Shown piece by piece: positions 8,901 to 17,651 of a DNA stretch of 64,000 nt; position 1 is the first letter of the stretch, and the number at the start of each line of letters is the position of its first letter. A model generated the notes under the pieces. It was not told the origin of the DNA and made no database searches. It saw only the letters and a list, made by a program, of their open reading frames with translations. The DNA is from Novosphingobium hassiacum (lineage in GTDB: Bacteria; Pseudomonadota; Alphaproteobacteria; Sphingomonadales; Sphingomonadaceae): positions 260,553 through 324,552 of the forward strand of contig NZ_JACICY010000002.1 of NCBI RefSeq assembly GCF_014196055.1. The letters are read 5' to 3'. The translations under genes and the position numbers were made by a program.

Positions 8901-10695
8901 GGCATTCGATCACCGCCATATCTTCCTCGATCCCGATCCCGATCCGGCCAAAAGCTGGGAAGAGCGCGCGCGGATGTTCGCGCTGCCGCGTTCCAGCTGG
9001 GACGATTACGACAAGGCGCTGATCTCCGAAGGCGGAGGCGTGTTCCCGCGCGCGATGAAGTCGATACCGCTGTCGGCGCAGGTCCAGGCGATGCTCGGGC
9101 TTGCGGTCACAGAACTCGACCCTGAATCGCTGATCTCGGCGATCCTGCGGGCGCAGGTCGACCTGTTGTGGTTCGGCGGCATCGGCACTTATGTGAAGGC
9201 GAGCCAGCAGAACAATGTCGAAGTCGGCGATCCGGCCAACGACAGCTTGCGCGTTTCGGCAGACGAACTGCGCGTCAGGGTGATCGGCGAAGGGGCGAAT
9301 CTGGGCACGACGCAGGCGGCGCGCATCGAATTTTCGCTGCACGGCGGGCGCATCAACACCGACTTCATCGACAATTCGGCAGGCGTCGATTGTTCGGACA
9401 ACGAGGTCAACATCAAGATCGCGCTGGCCGCAGCAAAGCGTGCCGACAAGCTGACCGAAGACGCGCGCGTCGAACTGCTGGTGTCGATGACCGATGACGT
9501 TGCGCACCTGGTGCTCGAGGACAACCGCCTGCAGGCGCTGGCCTTGTCCATCGCTGAGCGCGGCGGAGCAACCGCCATGCCCGCATGGTCGCGGCTGATC
9601 GATGTGCTCGAGGAAGGTGGCGATCTCGACCGCAAGACCGAGGGACTCGCCAGCGCCGAGGATCTGGCACGCCGCGCGGCGTCCGAACACGGCCTGACCC
9701 GTCCCGAACTCGCGGTGCTGCTGTCCAGCAGCAAGCTGGTGTTGCAACGCGAGCTAGAGGAAAGCCCGGTCGTCGATGATCCGGTGCTTGAGGAGGAGCT
9801 GATCGCGGCGTTCCCGCCGCAGATGCACGAGGCCTTCGAAACCGAGATCACCCACCATCGCCTGCGCCGCGAGATCATCGCGACCAAGCTCGCCAACCGC
9901 ATCATCAACCGCATGGGCCCGGTCCATCCGTTCGAGCTGTGCGAGGAAGAGGGCGTCGGCCTGCCGCAAGTGGCCGCGGCGTTCGTCGCGGCCGAAAGGC
10001 TGCTCGATCTGCGCGCGACGTGGGACCTGCTCGACAATGCCGCTATGCCCGAGGCGCTGCGCCTGTCGCTGTTCGAGCGCATTGCGCAGGGCCTGCGGGG
10101 GCATGTCGCTGACGTCCTGCGCGCCGGGCACGGAACCATGCAGCCCGATGCGCTGATCGAGGACCTGTTCGGCGGCGTCGCGCTGCTCTCGCACACCGCA
10201 GCGCAATTGCTGCGTGGCGAGGCGCAGGCGCAGGCGCGAAGCATGGCGCAGGAGCTGGCGACGGCAGGGACTCCGCCGGACATCTCGGCGCGGCTCGTCC
10301 ACCTCTATGACATGGATGGTGCGATCGGACTGGCTCACCTTGCGGGCGAGCTGAACGTCGATGCGGGCGCGCTGACCGGGGCATTCGCCGATCTGGGTGC
10401 GGCGCTCGGGCTCGACTGGGCGCAGCAGGCGGCGCGGCGGATGAACCCGTCCGACCCGTGGGAGCGCCTGCTTGTGGCGGGGCTGGCACGCGACTTCCAG
10501 CAGATGCGACTCGATTTTCTTGCGCGTTCGCAGGGCAAGGCCCCCGATGCTTTCGCCAAGACGTGGCTGGATGCGAACTCTGCGGCAGTACGCCAGTTCC
10601 GTAGCCTCGTGGCCCGTGCGCAGGCGGCACCAGCGGTGGGTCCGGCGATGCTGGCGCAAGTGGCAAGTCAGGCGCGGACCTTGCTGGGGCGCTGA
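5977..10695 (+). CDS. gdhB: NAD-specific glutamate dehydrogenase, large (GDH-180 type)
   Basis: This enzyme oxidatively deaminates L-glutamate to 2-oxoglutarate with NAD+, linking amino-acid use to the TCA cycle in the cytoplasm. The 1572 residues fit the large L-GDH180 family. The N-terminal half (about 1-700) is the ACT-like regulatory region; the catalytic part starts near residue 760 with [23 protein letters not shown] and VPTGAKGGF (about 813), followed by the Rossmann part and a long C-terminal helical region. ATG at 5977 is the first in frame after an AT-rich spacer. The gene stands alone. The symbol follows common usage for this family and is less certain than the function. Confidence 0.96.
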   Translation: [1572 protein letters not shown]

Positions 10696-10725
10696 TCGGC
10701 AGGGGTTGGTTCGCACGAACAGTGT

Positions 10726-10745
10726 CTATATACGGCCGGATATAG
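10726..10745. promoter_or_regulatory. ModE-like palindrome upstream of modA
   Basis: CTATAT, 8 bases, ATATAG: a perfect 6+6 inverted repeat centred about 29 bases upstream of the modA ATG. ModE operators are known to be TATA-rich palindromes of similar spacing ahead of modABC, so the position and motif fit molybdate-dependent repression. No modE gene is in the window. Confidence 0.6.
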
Positions 10746-10764
10746 CAAGCGGTCCGGAGCCCTC

Positions 10765-11535
10765 ATGCAGCCATTGTTTCGCAAGTTCCTGATTGCGATT
10801 GCCTGCGCGCTGCTCGGCGCGTCACCCGCCATCGCACAGGAACGCGGGCCGCTGGTGCTGGCAGCGGCGAGCATGCAGGAGGCGCTGACCGATGCCGCCA
10901 TCCGCTGGGCGGCGCTCAGGCATCCGCGCCCGGTGCTGTCCTTTGCGGCTTCGTCGGCGCTGGCGCGTCAGGTCGAGGCCGGTGCGCGGGCAGACCTGTT
11001 CGTGTCGGCTGATGAGGAGTGGATGGATTACCTGCAGAGCCGCAAGCTTCTGCGCGCAGGCACGCGGGCGCGGCTGACCGAAAACCGGCTGGTGTTGGTC
11101 GCACCAGTGGGGGCACGGGCGAACTTGCGCATAGCACCGCGTTTTGCGCTTGCCCGCGCGCTGGGCAACGGGCGGCTGGCGATGGCCGATCCTGCCAGCG
11201 TGCCTGCGGGACGCTATGGCAAGGTCGCGCTGGAACGGCTCGGCGTGTGGCCGGGCGTGGCTGCGCGGATGGCACCTGCCGAGAACGTGCGCGCGGCGCT
11301 GGCACTGGTCGAACGCGGTGCTGCGCCATTGGGAATCGTCTACGCCACCGACGCTAAGGCATCGGCCAAAGTGCGCGTCGTCGGCGTGTTTCCTGCCAGC
11401 AGCCATCCGCCGATCACCTATCCCGTCGCGCTGCTCAAGGCGTCGACCAACCGCGAGGCCGAGGCTTTCCGCCGCTTCCTGATCTCGCGTGAGGGTCGCG
11501 CTATCCTTGCACGGCGCGGTTTCGGAACACGCTGA
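10765..11535 (+). CDS. modA: Molybdate ABC transporter, periplasmic binding protein
   Basis: A 256-residue periplasmic binding protein. Residues 1-24 form a Sec signal peptide ending ASPAIAQ. The mature part begins with LVLAAASMQEALTDAA, where serine and main-chain contacts for oxyanion typically lie. The FVSADEEWMDYL, ENRLVLVAP and GRYGKVALERLGVW segments are characteristic of ModA. It delivers molybdate (or tungstate) to ModBC. The stop is directly followed by the modB ATG, so this is the first gene of a tight modABC operon. Confidence 0.95.
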   Translation: MQPLFRKFLIAIACALLGASPAIAQERGPLVLAAASMQEALTDAAIRWAALRHPRPVLSFAASSALARQVEAGARADLFVSADEEWMDYLQSRKLLRAGTRARLTENRLVLVAPVGARANLRIAPRFALARALGNGRLAMADPASVPAGRYGKVALERLGVWPGVAARMAPAENVRAALALVERGAAPLGIVYATDAKASAKVRVVGVFPASSHPPITYPVALLKASTNREAEAFRRFLISREGRAILARRGFGTR

Positions 11536-12228
11536 ATGGCGCTGTCGCCCGAACAGTGCGCCATCGTCGTGCTCTCGCTCAAGGTCAGCGGCGTGGCCGT
11601 GGCGGCCTGCCTGCCACTGTCGTTCGCGTTGGCGTGGGTGCTGGCGCGCTGGCGCTTTCCGGGCAAGGTCGTGCTCGATGCGCTGGTACACTTGCCGCTG
11701 GTCCTGCCGCCCGTTGTGACCGGTTGGCTGCTACTGATCGCGTTCGGCCCGCAAGGGACCGCCGGATTGTGGCTCGAACGCTGGCTGGGCCTCAGCCTGA
11801 TGTTCCGCTGGACCGGCGCGGCGCTGGCGGCGGCGGTGATGGCGCTGCCGCTGATGGTCCGCGCGATGCGGCTGTCGATCGAGGCGGTCGATCCGAGGTT
11901 GGAACAGGCCGCGACGACGCTGGGCGCATCGCACTGGCGCACGTTTCGAACCATTACGCTGCCGCTGGCGCTGCCGGGCGTGGTTGCTGGCGCGGTGCTC
12001 GGCTTCGCACGTTCGCTGGGTGAGTTCGGCGCGACGATCACGTTCGTTTCGAACATCCCAGGCGAAACGCAAACGTTGCCGCTGGCGATCTACAGTGCGC
12101 TTCAGGTTCCCGGCGGGGAGGGCGCGGTCGTGCAGTTGGCGTTGGTTTCGGTTGTGCTGTCGCTGGGCGCGCTGATCGTGTCCGAGGTGCTGGCACGGCG
12201 CGGCGGAAGGGGCGGCCATGTCCTTTGA
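11536..12228 (+). CDS. modB: Molybdate ABC transporter, permease
   Basis: A 230-residue inner-membrane permease with about five to six helices. The cytoplasmic EAA loop that contacts the ATPase is seen as EQAATTLGASHWRTFRTITLPLALPGV (about residues 120-147), the usual ModB pattern. The ATG immediately follows the modA stop, and the 3' end overlaps modC by 11 bases. It forms the channel for molybdate import with ModA and ModC. Confidence 0.95.
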   Translation: MALSPEQCAIVVLSLKVSGVAVAACLPLSFALAWVLARWRFPGKVVLDALVHLPLVLPPVVTGWLLLIAFGPQGTAGLWLERWLGLSLMFRWTGAALAAAVMALPLMVRAMRLSIEAVDPRLEQAATTLGASHWRTFRTITLPLALPGVVAGAVLGFARSLGEFGATITFVSNIPGETQTLPLAIYSALQVPGGEGAVVQLALVSVVLSLGALIVSEVLARRGGRGGHVL

Positions 12229-12835
12229 TGTCCGCGTCGAGCGCCGCTTGGGCGACACCACGATTGCCACACGGTTTACATCGGACGGCGGCTTGACCGC
12301 GCTGTTCGGACCATCGGGTGCGGGCAAGACTTCGGTGCTCAACATGGTTGCCGGGCTGCTCCGCCCCGATGCGGGCCGGATCGAAGTCGGTGGTGAAGTG
12401 CTGTTCGATGCAGCCACCGACACCGATCTCCCGCCACAGGCACGCCACGCAGGCTATGTGTTTCAGGATGGGCGCTTGTTCCCGCACATGCGGGTACGTG
12501 AAAATCTCGGCTATGGCGCGCCGCGCGCCGGTGGGTCCGGGCTGATGACACTTGAAGACACGTCCGACTTCCTCGGCATTGCACACCTGCTCGATCGCTG
12601 GCCGCGCACGCTTTCGGGCGGCGAAGCGCAGCGTGTTGCGATCGGTCGCGCGCTACTGTCTGGCCCTCGTTTCCTGCTGATGGACGAACCGCTGGCCGCG
12701 CTAGACCGCGCGCGCCGCGAGGAAGTGCTGCTGGTGATCGAGCGGTTGCGCGACGAGGTGCGCCTGCCGATCCTCTACGTCAGCCACGATCGCGCCGAGG
12801 TGGAGCGACTGGCCAAACTGATCGTCGAGTTGTGA
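12218..12835 (+). CDS. modC: Molybdate ABC transporter, ATPase without Mop domain
   Basis: A 205-residue ABC ATPase. Walker A is GPSGAGKTS (about 31-39), the signature is LSGGEAQRV, Walker B is FLLMDEP, and the H-loop histidine is in YVSHDRAEV. The protein stops right after the nucleotide-binding domain, whereas canonical ModC is about 350 residues with a C-terminal molybdate-binding Mop (TOBE) domain. Loss of Mop removes the usual allosteric site. No remnant of that domain is apparent in the 62-base gap to the next gene, so this looks like a natural short form. Confidence 0.92.
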   Translation: MSFDVRVERRLGDTTIATRFTSDGGLTALFGPSGAGKTSVLNMVAGLLRPDAGRIEVGGEVLFDAATDTDLPPQARHAGYVFQDGRLFPHMRVRENLGYGAPRAGGSGLMTLEDTSDFLGIAHLLDRWPRTLSGGEAQRVAIGRALLSGPRFLLMDEPLAALDRARREEVLLVIERLRDEVRLPILYVSHDRAEVERLAKLIVEL

Positions 12836-12897
12836 GCGGCGCTTGACCTAGCGTCGCTTTTCGCCAAACGGACCCGAAAGAAGCGGGAGGGAATCGG

Positions 12898-14148
12898 ATG
12901 GCCGGTAGTACAGCAACTGAGCATGCGGACGTCGTCATCGTCGGTGCAGGTCACGGTGGCGCACAGGCTGCGATCGCGCTGCGTCAGAACGGTTTCGAAG
13001 GCCGCGTTCTGGTGATCGGCCGCGAACCGGAAATTCCCTACGAGCGCCCGCCGTTGTCGAAGGAATACCTTGCGCGCGAAAAGACGTTCGATCGCATCTG
13101 CATCCGGCCCGCGCAGTTCTGGGAAGACAAGCGCGTCGAGATGCGCCTGTCGTCCGAAGTGGTCTCGCTCGATCCGGCAGGCCACACGGTCAAGCTGGCT
13201 GACGGGTCCGAAGTCGGATACGGCAAGCTGATCTGGGCGACCGGCGGCGATCCGCGACGGCTGTCGTGCATGGGTGCCGATCTCGCGGGCGTCCACGCGG
13301 TGCGCACCAAGGAAGACGTCGATCGCCTGATGCGCGAGCTCGATGCCGGAGCCAAGCGCGCGGTCGTGATCGGTGGCGGTTACATCGGACTCGAAGCGGC
13401 GGCGGTGCTGACCAAGTTCGATGTCAACGTGACCCTGATTGAAGCGTTGCCGCGCGTGCTGGCGCGCGTTGCGGGTGAAGCGCTGTCGGAATTCTATCAG
13501 GCCGAACACCGCGCGCATGGCGTCGACTTGCGCACCGGTGCGGCGATGGATTGCATCGAGGGCGACGGCACCAAGGTGACCGGTGTGAAGATGGCCGACG
13601 GCTCGGTCCTTCCCGCCGACATCGTGATCGTCGGTATCGGCATCATCCCGTGCATCGGACCGCTGATCACCGCGGGCGCTTCGGGCGGCAATGGCGTGGA
13701 CGTGGACGAATTCTGCCGCACCTCGCTGCCCGATGTCTACGCGATCGGCGATTGCGCCGCGCATGCCAACGACTTCGCCGACGGCGCGGTGATCCGCCTC
13801 GAATCGGTGCAGAACGCCAACGATATGGGCACGACCGCTGCCAAGGACATCTGCGGCGCTCCCGTCCCTTACAAGGCGACGCCGTGGTTCTGGTCGAACC
13901 AGTATGACCTGCGATTGCAGACGGTTGGTCTGTCGACCGGTCACGATAATGCCGTGCTGCGCGGCGATCCCGCGACGCGGTCGTTCTCGGTCGTCTATAT
14001 CAAGCAAGGCAAGGTCGTCGCGCTCGATTGCGTGAACATGGTCAAGGACTACGTGCAGGGCAAGAAGCTGGTCGAGGCGCGGGCGCAAATCGCGCCTGAG
14101 CTGCTGGCGGATGCGAGCGTGCCGTTGAAGGAAATGATCCAAGGTTAG
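12898..14148 (+). CDS. FAD/NAD ferredoxin (rubredoxin) reductase
   Basis: A 416-residue flavoprotein with two Rossmann motifs: [14 protein letters not shown] near residue 15 (FAD) and [16 protein letters not shown] near 158 (NAD(P)H). YAIGDCAAH near 283 is the second FAD contact. The family passes electrons from NAD(P)H to a 2Fe-2S ferredoxin or rubredoxin that feeds P450s or alkane hydroxylases. A CYP153-like P450 lies 3.5 kb downstream on the same strand, an obvious candidate client, but no ferredoxin gene is in the window, so the pairing is inferred. Confidence 0.9.
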   Translation: MAGSTATEHADVVIVGAGHGGAQAAIALRQNGFEGRVLVIGREPEIPYERPPLSKEYLAREKTFDRICIRPAQFWEDKRVEMRLSSEVVSLDPAGHTVKLADGSEVGYGKLIWATGGDPRRLSCMGADLAGVHAVRTKEDVDRLMRELDAGAKRAVVIGGGYIGLEAAAVLTKFDVNVTLIEALPRVLARVAGEALSEFYQAEHRAHGVDLRTGAAMDCIEGDGTKVTGVKMADGSVLPADIVIVGIGIIPCIGPLITAGASGGNGVDVDEFCRTSLPDVYAIGDCAAHANDFADGAVIRLESVQNANDMGTTAAKDICGAPVPYKATPWFWSNQYDLRLQTVGLSTGHDNAVLRGDPATRSFSVVYIKQGKVVALDCVNMVKDYVQGKKLVEARAQIAPELLADASVPLKEMIQG

Positions 14149-14152
14149 AGGG

Positions 14153-14246
14153 CACCACCCCCCGACCCCCTCCTCTGAAGAGGAGGGGGGAAGTGCGCTT
14201 ACTCTAAAGCCCCCTCTTCTTTAGAGGAGGGGGTTGGGGGTGGTGG
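14153..14246. repeat. REP-type element (family A), paired palindromes
   Basis: The outer arms (14154-14176 and 14223-14244) are imperfect inverted copies of an ACCACCCCC(G/A)ACCCC-like sequence. Each also contains its own palindrome (CCTCCTCTGAAGAGGAGG and CCTCTTCTTTAGAGGAGG). It lies between convergent genes and may act as a terminator. The right arm overlaps the last codons of queG. A related element occurs at 59180-59301. Confidence 0.8.
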
Positions 14247-15303
14247 CCCCGCGCGATTCCAACCTCGCCAATGCCCACGCTGCCGCATCCGCTACCGCAG
14301 CGTCAGGATCACCGAGCAGACTTCGCACCACAGCCAGCAACCCGGCGTCCCCACTGTTGCCCGCCGCGTAGAGGCAGTTGCGCACCATCCGGTCGCGGCC
14401 GATGCGCTTGATCGGTGAGCCTGCGAAGACCTTACGGAACGTCGCGTCATCCAGTGCGAGCAGTTCGGCAAGCTTGGGCGCGGCGAGTTCGGCCCGGGGC
14501 AGGAACGCGCGGTTGGATTGGGCAGCGGCGGCAAAGCTGTTCCACGGACATGCCGCGAGGCAATCGTCGCAGCCGTAGATGCGGTTGCCCATCGCGGCGC
14601 GGAATTCTTCGTCCACCGGCCCCTTGTGTTCGATCGTCAGGTAGGAAATGCAGCGCCGTGCATCGAGCCTGTAAGGCGCGGGGAAGGCGTTCGTGGGGCA
14701 CGCAGTCTGGCACGCGTCGCATGACCCGCAGCGATCTGCATGGGGTGCGTCCGGGACAAGATCGAGCGTGGTGTAGATCGCGCCGAGGAACAGCCATGAT
14801 CCGTGGCTGCGGCTGACCAGATTGGTGTGCTTGCCCTGCCAGCCGATCCCTGCTGCCTGACCCAGCGGCTTTTCCATGACCGGCGCGGTATCGACGAAGA
14901 CCTTGACCTCCGCACCTGGCACCTCTGCTACGAGCCACCGCGCCAGCGCCTTCAGGTTGCGCTTGATGACGTCGTGGTAATCGCCGCCCTGCGCATAGAC
15001 CGAGATCCGCCCGCGATCGGGGAGGGCCTCAAGCGAGCGCGGGTCCTGCGCGGGCGCGTAGGACATGCCGAGCGCGATCACGCTGCGCGCCTGCGGCCAC
15101 AGCGATTGCGGCCCGCGACGGTGGTGCAGGCGTGTCTCCATCCACTCCATCGTGCCATGCGCGCCCTCGCCCAGCCATTGTTCGAGCCGTTCCGCGCGAA
15201 CCGGATCGTCTGCGGCGGGCGCGATGCCGCAGGCGGCAAAGCCCAGCCGCGCGGCCTCGGCGCGCAGCCGCTCCTCGACAGGTCCTGATGCGGCGTTAAC
15301 CAA
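14221..15303 (-). CDS. queG: Epoxyqueuosine reductase
   Basis: This cobalamin- and Fe-S-dependent enzyme performs the last step of queuosine synthesis in tRNA. At 360 residues it has the usual length. The two 4Fe-4S motifs are [12 protein letters not shown] (about 186-197) and [11 protein letters not shown] (about 237-247); a HEAT-like region follows ([24 protein letters not shown]). The final eight residues (ATTPNPLL) are encoded by the REP element at 14153-14246, so the C-terminus appears to have been set by a repeat insertion. A queuosine precursor transporter sits at 62.2 kb but is not linked. Confidence 0.95.
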   Translation of the reverse strand: MVNAASGPVEERLRAEAARLGFAACGIAPAADDPVRAERLEQWLGEGAHGTMEWMETRLHHRRGPQSLWPQARSVIALGMSYAPAQDPRSLEALPDRGRISVYAQGGDYHDVIKRNLKALARWLVAEVPGAEVKVFVDTAPVMEKPLGQAAGIGWQGKHTNLVSRSHGSWLFLGAIYTTLDLVPDAPHADRCGSCDACQTACPTNAFPAPYRLDARRCISYLTIEHKGPVDEEFRAAMGNRIYGCDDCLAACPWNSFAAAAQSNRAFLPRAELAAPKLAELLALDDATFRKVFAGSPIKRIGRDRMVRNCLYAAGNSGDAGLLAVVRSLLGDPDAAVADAAAWALARLESRGATTPNPLL

Positions 15304-15342
15304 GCTTGCTGTCCCGCTCGTTCATCCCCTAACGATAGGGCG

Positions 15343-16341
15343 ATGACCATGAAAATCGAGCTAGGGGAATGGCCGGTGTCCGGCAATGGAGTTGAGCTTG
15401 GCAGCGACGTCGAGCTCGCTATCGAAGCGCGCGGGCTGGTAAAGCGCTTTGACGGGTTCACCGCGGTCGATGGCGTGGACCTGTCGGTGCCCAAGGGGTC
15501 GATCTTCGGCATTCTCGGGCCGAACGGGGCGGGCAAGACGACGACTCTGCGCATCCTCCTCGGCATCATCGACCCCGATGAAGGCTTCCGCCGCGTGCTC
15601 GGCAGCGAACAACCGATGCAAGTCGCACGGCGCATCGGCTACCTGCCCGAAGAACGCGGGCTGTACCCGGCAATGAAGGCCTATGAGGCAATTGCCTTCC
15701 TCGCGTCGCTGCGCGGCGTGCCGCTGAAAGAGGGTCGCCGCAAGGGGCGCGAATTGCTTGAGGAACATGGCCTCGGATATGCTGCCGACCGGCAGATCCG
15801 CCAGATGTCCAAGGGTATGGCGCAACAGGTGCAGTTGCTCGGCACGCTGGTCCACGAACCTGATCTGGTCGTGTTCGATGAGCCGTTCTCGGGTCTCGAC
15901 GCGCTCAACCAGGGCAAGCTCGAACGCATGATCCGGGCACTGGCAGAGCGCGGGACGACGGTGATCTTCTCAACTCACGTCATCGCCCACGCAGAGCGCT
16001 TGTGCGACCGTATCGCGATCATCGCAGGCGGCAAAGTGCCGTTCGCGGGGCCGGTCGATGTCGCGCGCGACCGGTTGCGTCCGCAGGTTCGGCTCGAGAC
16101 GCGCCAACACGACGGGCCGTGGCGCGCCGCCATTCCCGCCGATGCGCGCCACGAAGGTGCATTCTGGTATTTCACACTGCCCGAAACCGGGATCGAGCCG
16201 CTGCTGCGTGCGCTGATCGAGGGCGATGCGGGTATCCTCAGCTTGTCGATCGAGCGGGCGGGGCTGCACGATGCGTTCGTCGCCATTGCCGGTGAGGCTG
16301 CAGCAAGGGCGCTTGAGGAAAGCGCGGGAGAGCCACGATGA
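15343..16341 (+). CDS. ABC transporter ATPase, NatA-like
   Basis: A 332-residue ABC-2 type ATPase. Walker A is GPNGAGKTT (about 64-72), the signature is the variant MSKGMAQQ, Walker B is VVFDEPFSGLD, and the H-loop is in FSTHV. The MSKG signature and a C-terminal ~90-residue extension (DUF4162-like, from about 240) are typical of NatA/YhaQ-type exporters. It overlaps the permease start by 4 bases. Substrate unknown; Na+ export has been reported for NatAB of Bacillus. Confidence 0.9.
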   Translation: MTMKIELGEWPVSGNGVELGSDVELAIEARGLVKRFDGFTAVDGVDLSVPKGSIFGILGPNGAGKTTTLRILLGIIDPDEGFRRVLGSEQPMQVARRIGYLPEERGLYPAMKAYEAIAFLASLRGVPLKEGRRKGRELLEEHGLGYAADRQIRQMSKGMAQQVQLLGTLVHEPDLVVFDEPFSGLDALNQGKLERMIRALAERGTTVIFSTHVIAHAERLCDRIAIIAGGKVPFAGPVDVARDRLRPQVRLETRQHDGPWRAAIPADARHEGAFWYFTLPETGIEPLLRALIEGDAGILSLSIERAGLHDAFVAIAGEAAARALEESAGEPR

Positions 16342-17576
16342 TCGCGATGCCTGAAAAGTTGCGCGCCGCGCTGGTGATAGCTCGCCGTGATTTCGTCGCG
16401 GTGATCTTTTCCAAGACTTTCATCTTCTTCCTGATCGGCCCGCTGTTTCCGGTGCTGGTCGGCGGAATGGCCGGGAATATCGGCAACAAGGTTCAGCAGA
16501 ATGCCGACCGCCCAACGATCGGCGTGGCGATGGCCGGGGCCGATGCCGACAGGTTGCTGGCTGCGCGCGCGGAGCTGAACGGCCGTCTGGCGGGGCAGTT
16601 TCCCGAACTGGTCGTGTTGAAACGGGTTGCTCCCGGGCAAAGCTTCGATGCTCGTGTGGCGCTGGCCAACGACAAGCAGCGCGTGACTGCGGTGGTGGGC
16701 GGGACGCTCGACGCCCCGACCCTCACCGGGCCGACCGAACGTGTGAGGCAATGGGTCGGGCTGGTCTCGAACATGGCCGCGCATGCCCGCTCCAGCAGCG
16801 CGATGACCTATCCCGATGTTGCGGTCACAGAGGTCAACACCAGCGTCGCCAAGGTCCGCAGCACGCAGGCTTATGTCGCGCAAGGATCGCAGGTCGTGCT
16901 GTTTCTGCTGACGATGCTGCTGGCGGGCATGGTGCTGTCGAACCTCGTTGAGGAAAAGGGCAACAAGATCATCGAGGTTCTGGCGGCCGCGATCCCGCTC
17001 GACGCGATGTTCATGGGCAAGCTGTTCGCAATGCTCGGTGTCAGCCTGGTCGGAATTGCGGTCTGGGGCTCGGTCGGCGGATTGCTCATATTGATCGGAG
17101 GGCAGGGCCTGCCTGCGATGACGGCGCCTGCGGTCGGCTGGCCGCTGTTCGCATTGCTCGGGTTCCTCTATTTCACCATGGCCTATCTCCTGATGGGATC
17201 GCTGTTCCTGTCGATTGGTGGCATGGCAAGCACCGTACGCGAGGTGCAGACGCTGTCGATGCCGGTGTCGATGTTCCAGCTGATGGTGTTCTTCTTTGCC
17301 AGCTACGCGCTGTCCTCACCGGGCACCTGGGTCGAATGGGCCTCGCTGATTTTCCCGGTCAGTTCGCCTTATGCGATGCTTGCGCGTGCGGCGCAGGAGC
17401 CGGAGATCTGGCCGCATCTGGTGGCACTGGCGTGGCAGGTGTTGTGGGTCGTGCTGATCGTGCGCGCAGGCGCCAGCCTGTTCCGGCGCACGGTGATGAA
17501 GTCCGGCCCATCGCGCCCGAACCCTGCGGGATTGCTCGTCCGCCTGATCTGGCGCAGGCAGGGCGAGGCTTATTGA
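16338..17576 (+). CDS. ABC transporter permease, NatB/YhaP-like
   Basis: A 412-residue ABC-2 permease. One membrane helix near residues 28-46 is followed by a large non-cytoplasmic domain (about 50-180) and five to six helices from about 190 to 385. The stretch LVEEKGNKIIEVLAAAIPLDAMFMGKLFAMLG is a strong NatB/YhaP hallmark. Its start overlaps the ATPase gene, so the pair makes one exporter. Its last codons overlap the -35 hexamer proposed for the P450 promoter. Confidence 0.9.
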   Translation: MIAMPEKLRAALVIARRDFVAVIFSKTFIFFLIGPLFPVLVGGMAGNIGNKVQQNADRPTIGVAMAGADADRLLAARAELNGRLAGQFPELVVLKRVAPGQSFDARVALANDKQRVTAVVGGTLDAPTLTGPTERVRQWVGLVSNMAAHARSSSAMTYPDVAVTEVNTSVAKVRSTQAYVAQGSQVVLFLLTMLLAGMVLSNLVEEKGNKIIEVLAAAIPLDAMFMGKLFAMLGVSLVGIAVWGSVGGLLILIGGQGLPAMTAPAVGWPLFALLGFLYFTMAYLLMGSLFLSIGGMASTVREVQTLSMPVSMFQLMVFFFASYALSSPGTWVEWASLIFPVSSPYAMLARAAQEPEIWPHLVALAWQVLWVVLIVRAGASLFRRTVMKSGPSRPNPAGLLVRLIWRRQGEAY

Positions 17577-17600
17577 CATTGATGTAGGTTGTGGCAATCT
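17573..17600 (+). promoter_or_regulatory. Candidate sigma70-type promoter for the P450 gene
   Basis: TTGACA (17573-17578) is followed after 16 bases by CAATCT (17595-17600). The -35 matches the consensus exactly; the -10 is weak. It lies about 50 bases before the P450 ATG and overlaps the permease stop codon. Confidence 0.4.
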
Positions 17601-17651
17601 TCGGGCCGAAACGGACTCCGCAAAAGCGGTAGCCGTACCCGGAGGATTGTC

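Noticed and set aside
6046..9747. 1233-codon open frame on the minus strand opposite glutamate dehydrogenase
   Set aside because: Product is low-complexity His/Arg/Gln-rich with no family pattern; it is the mirror of a high-GC gene's codon bias.
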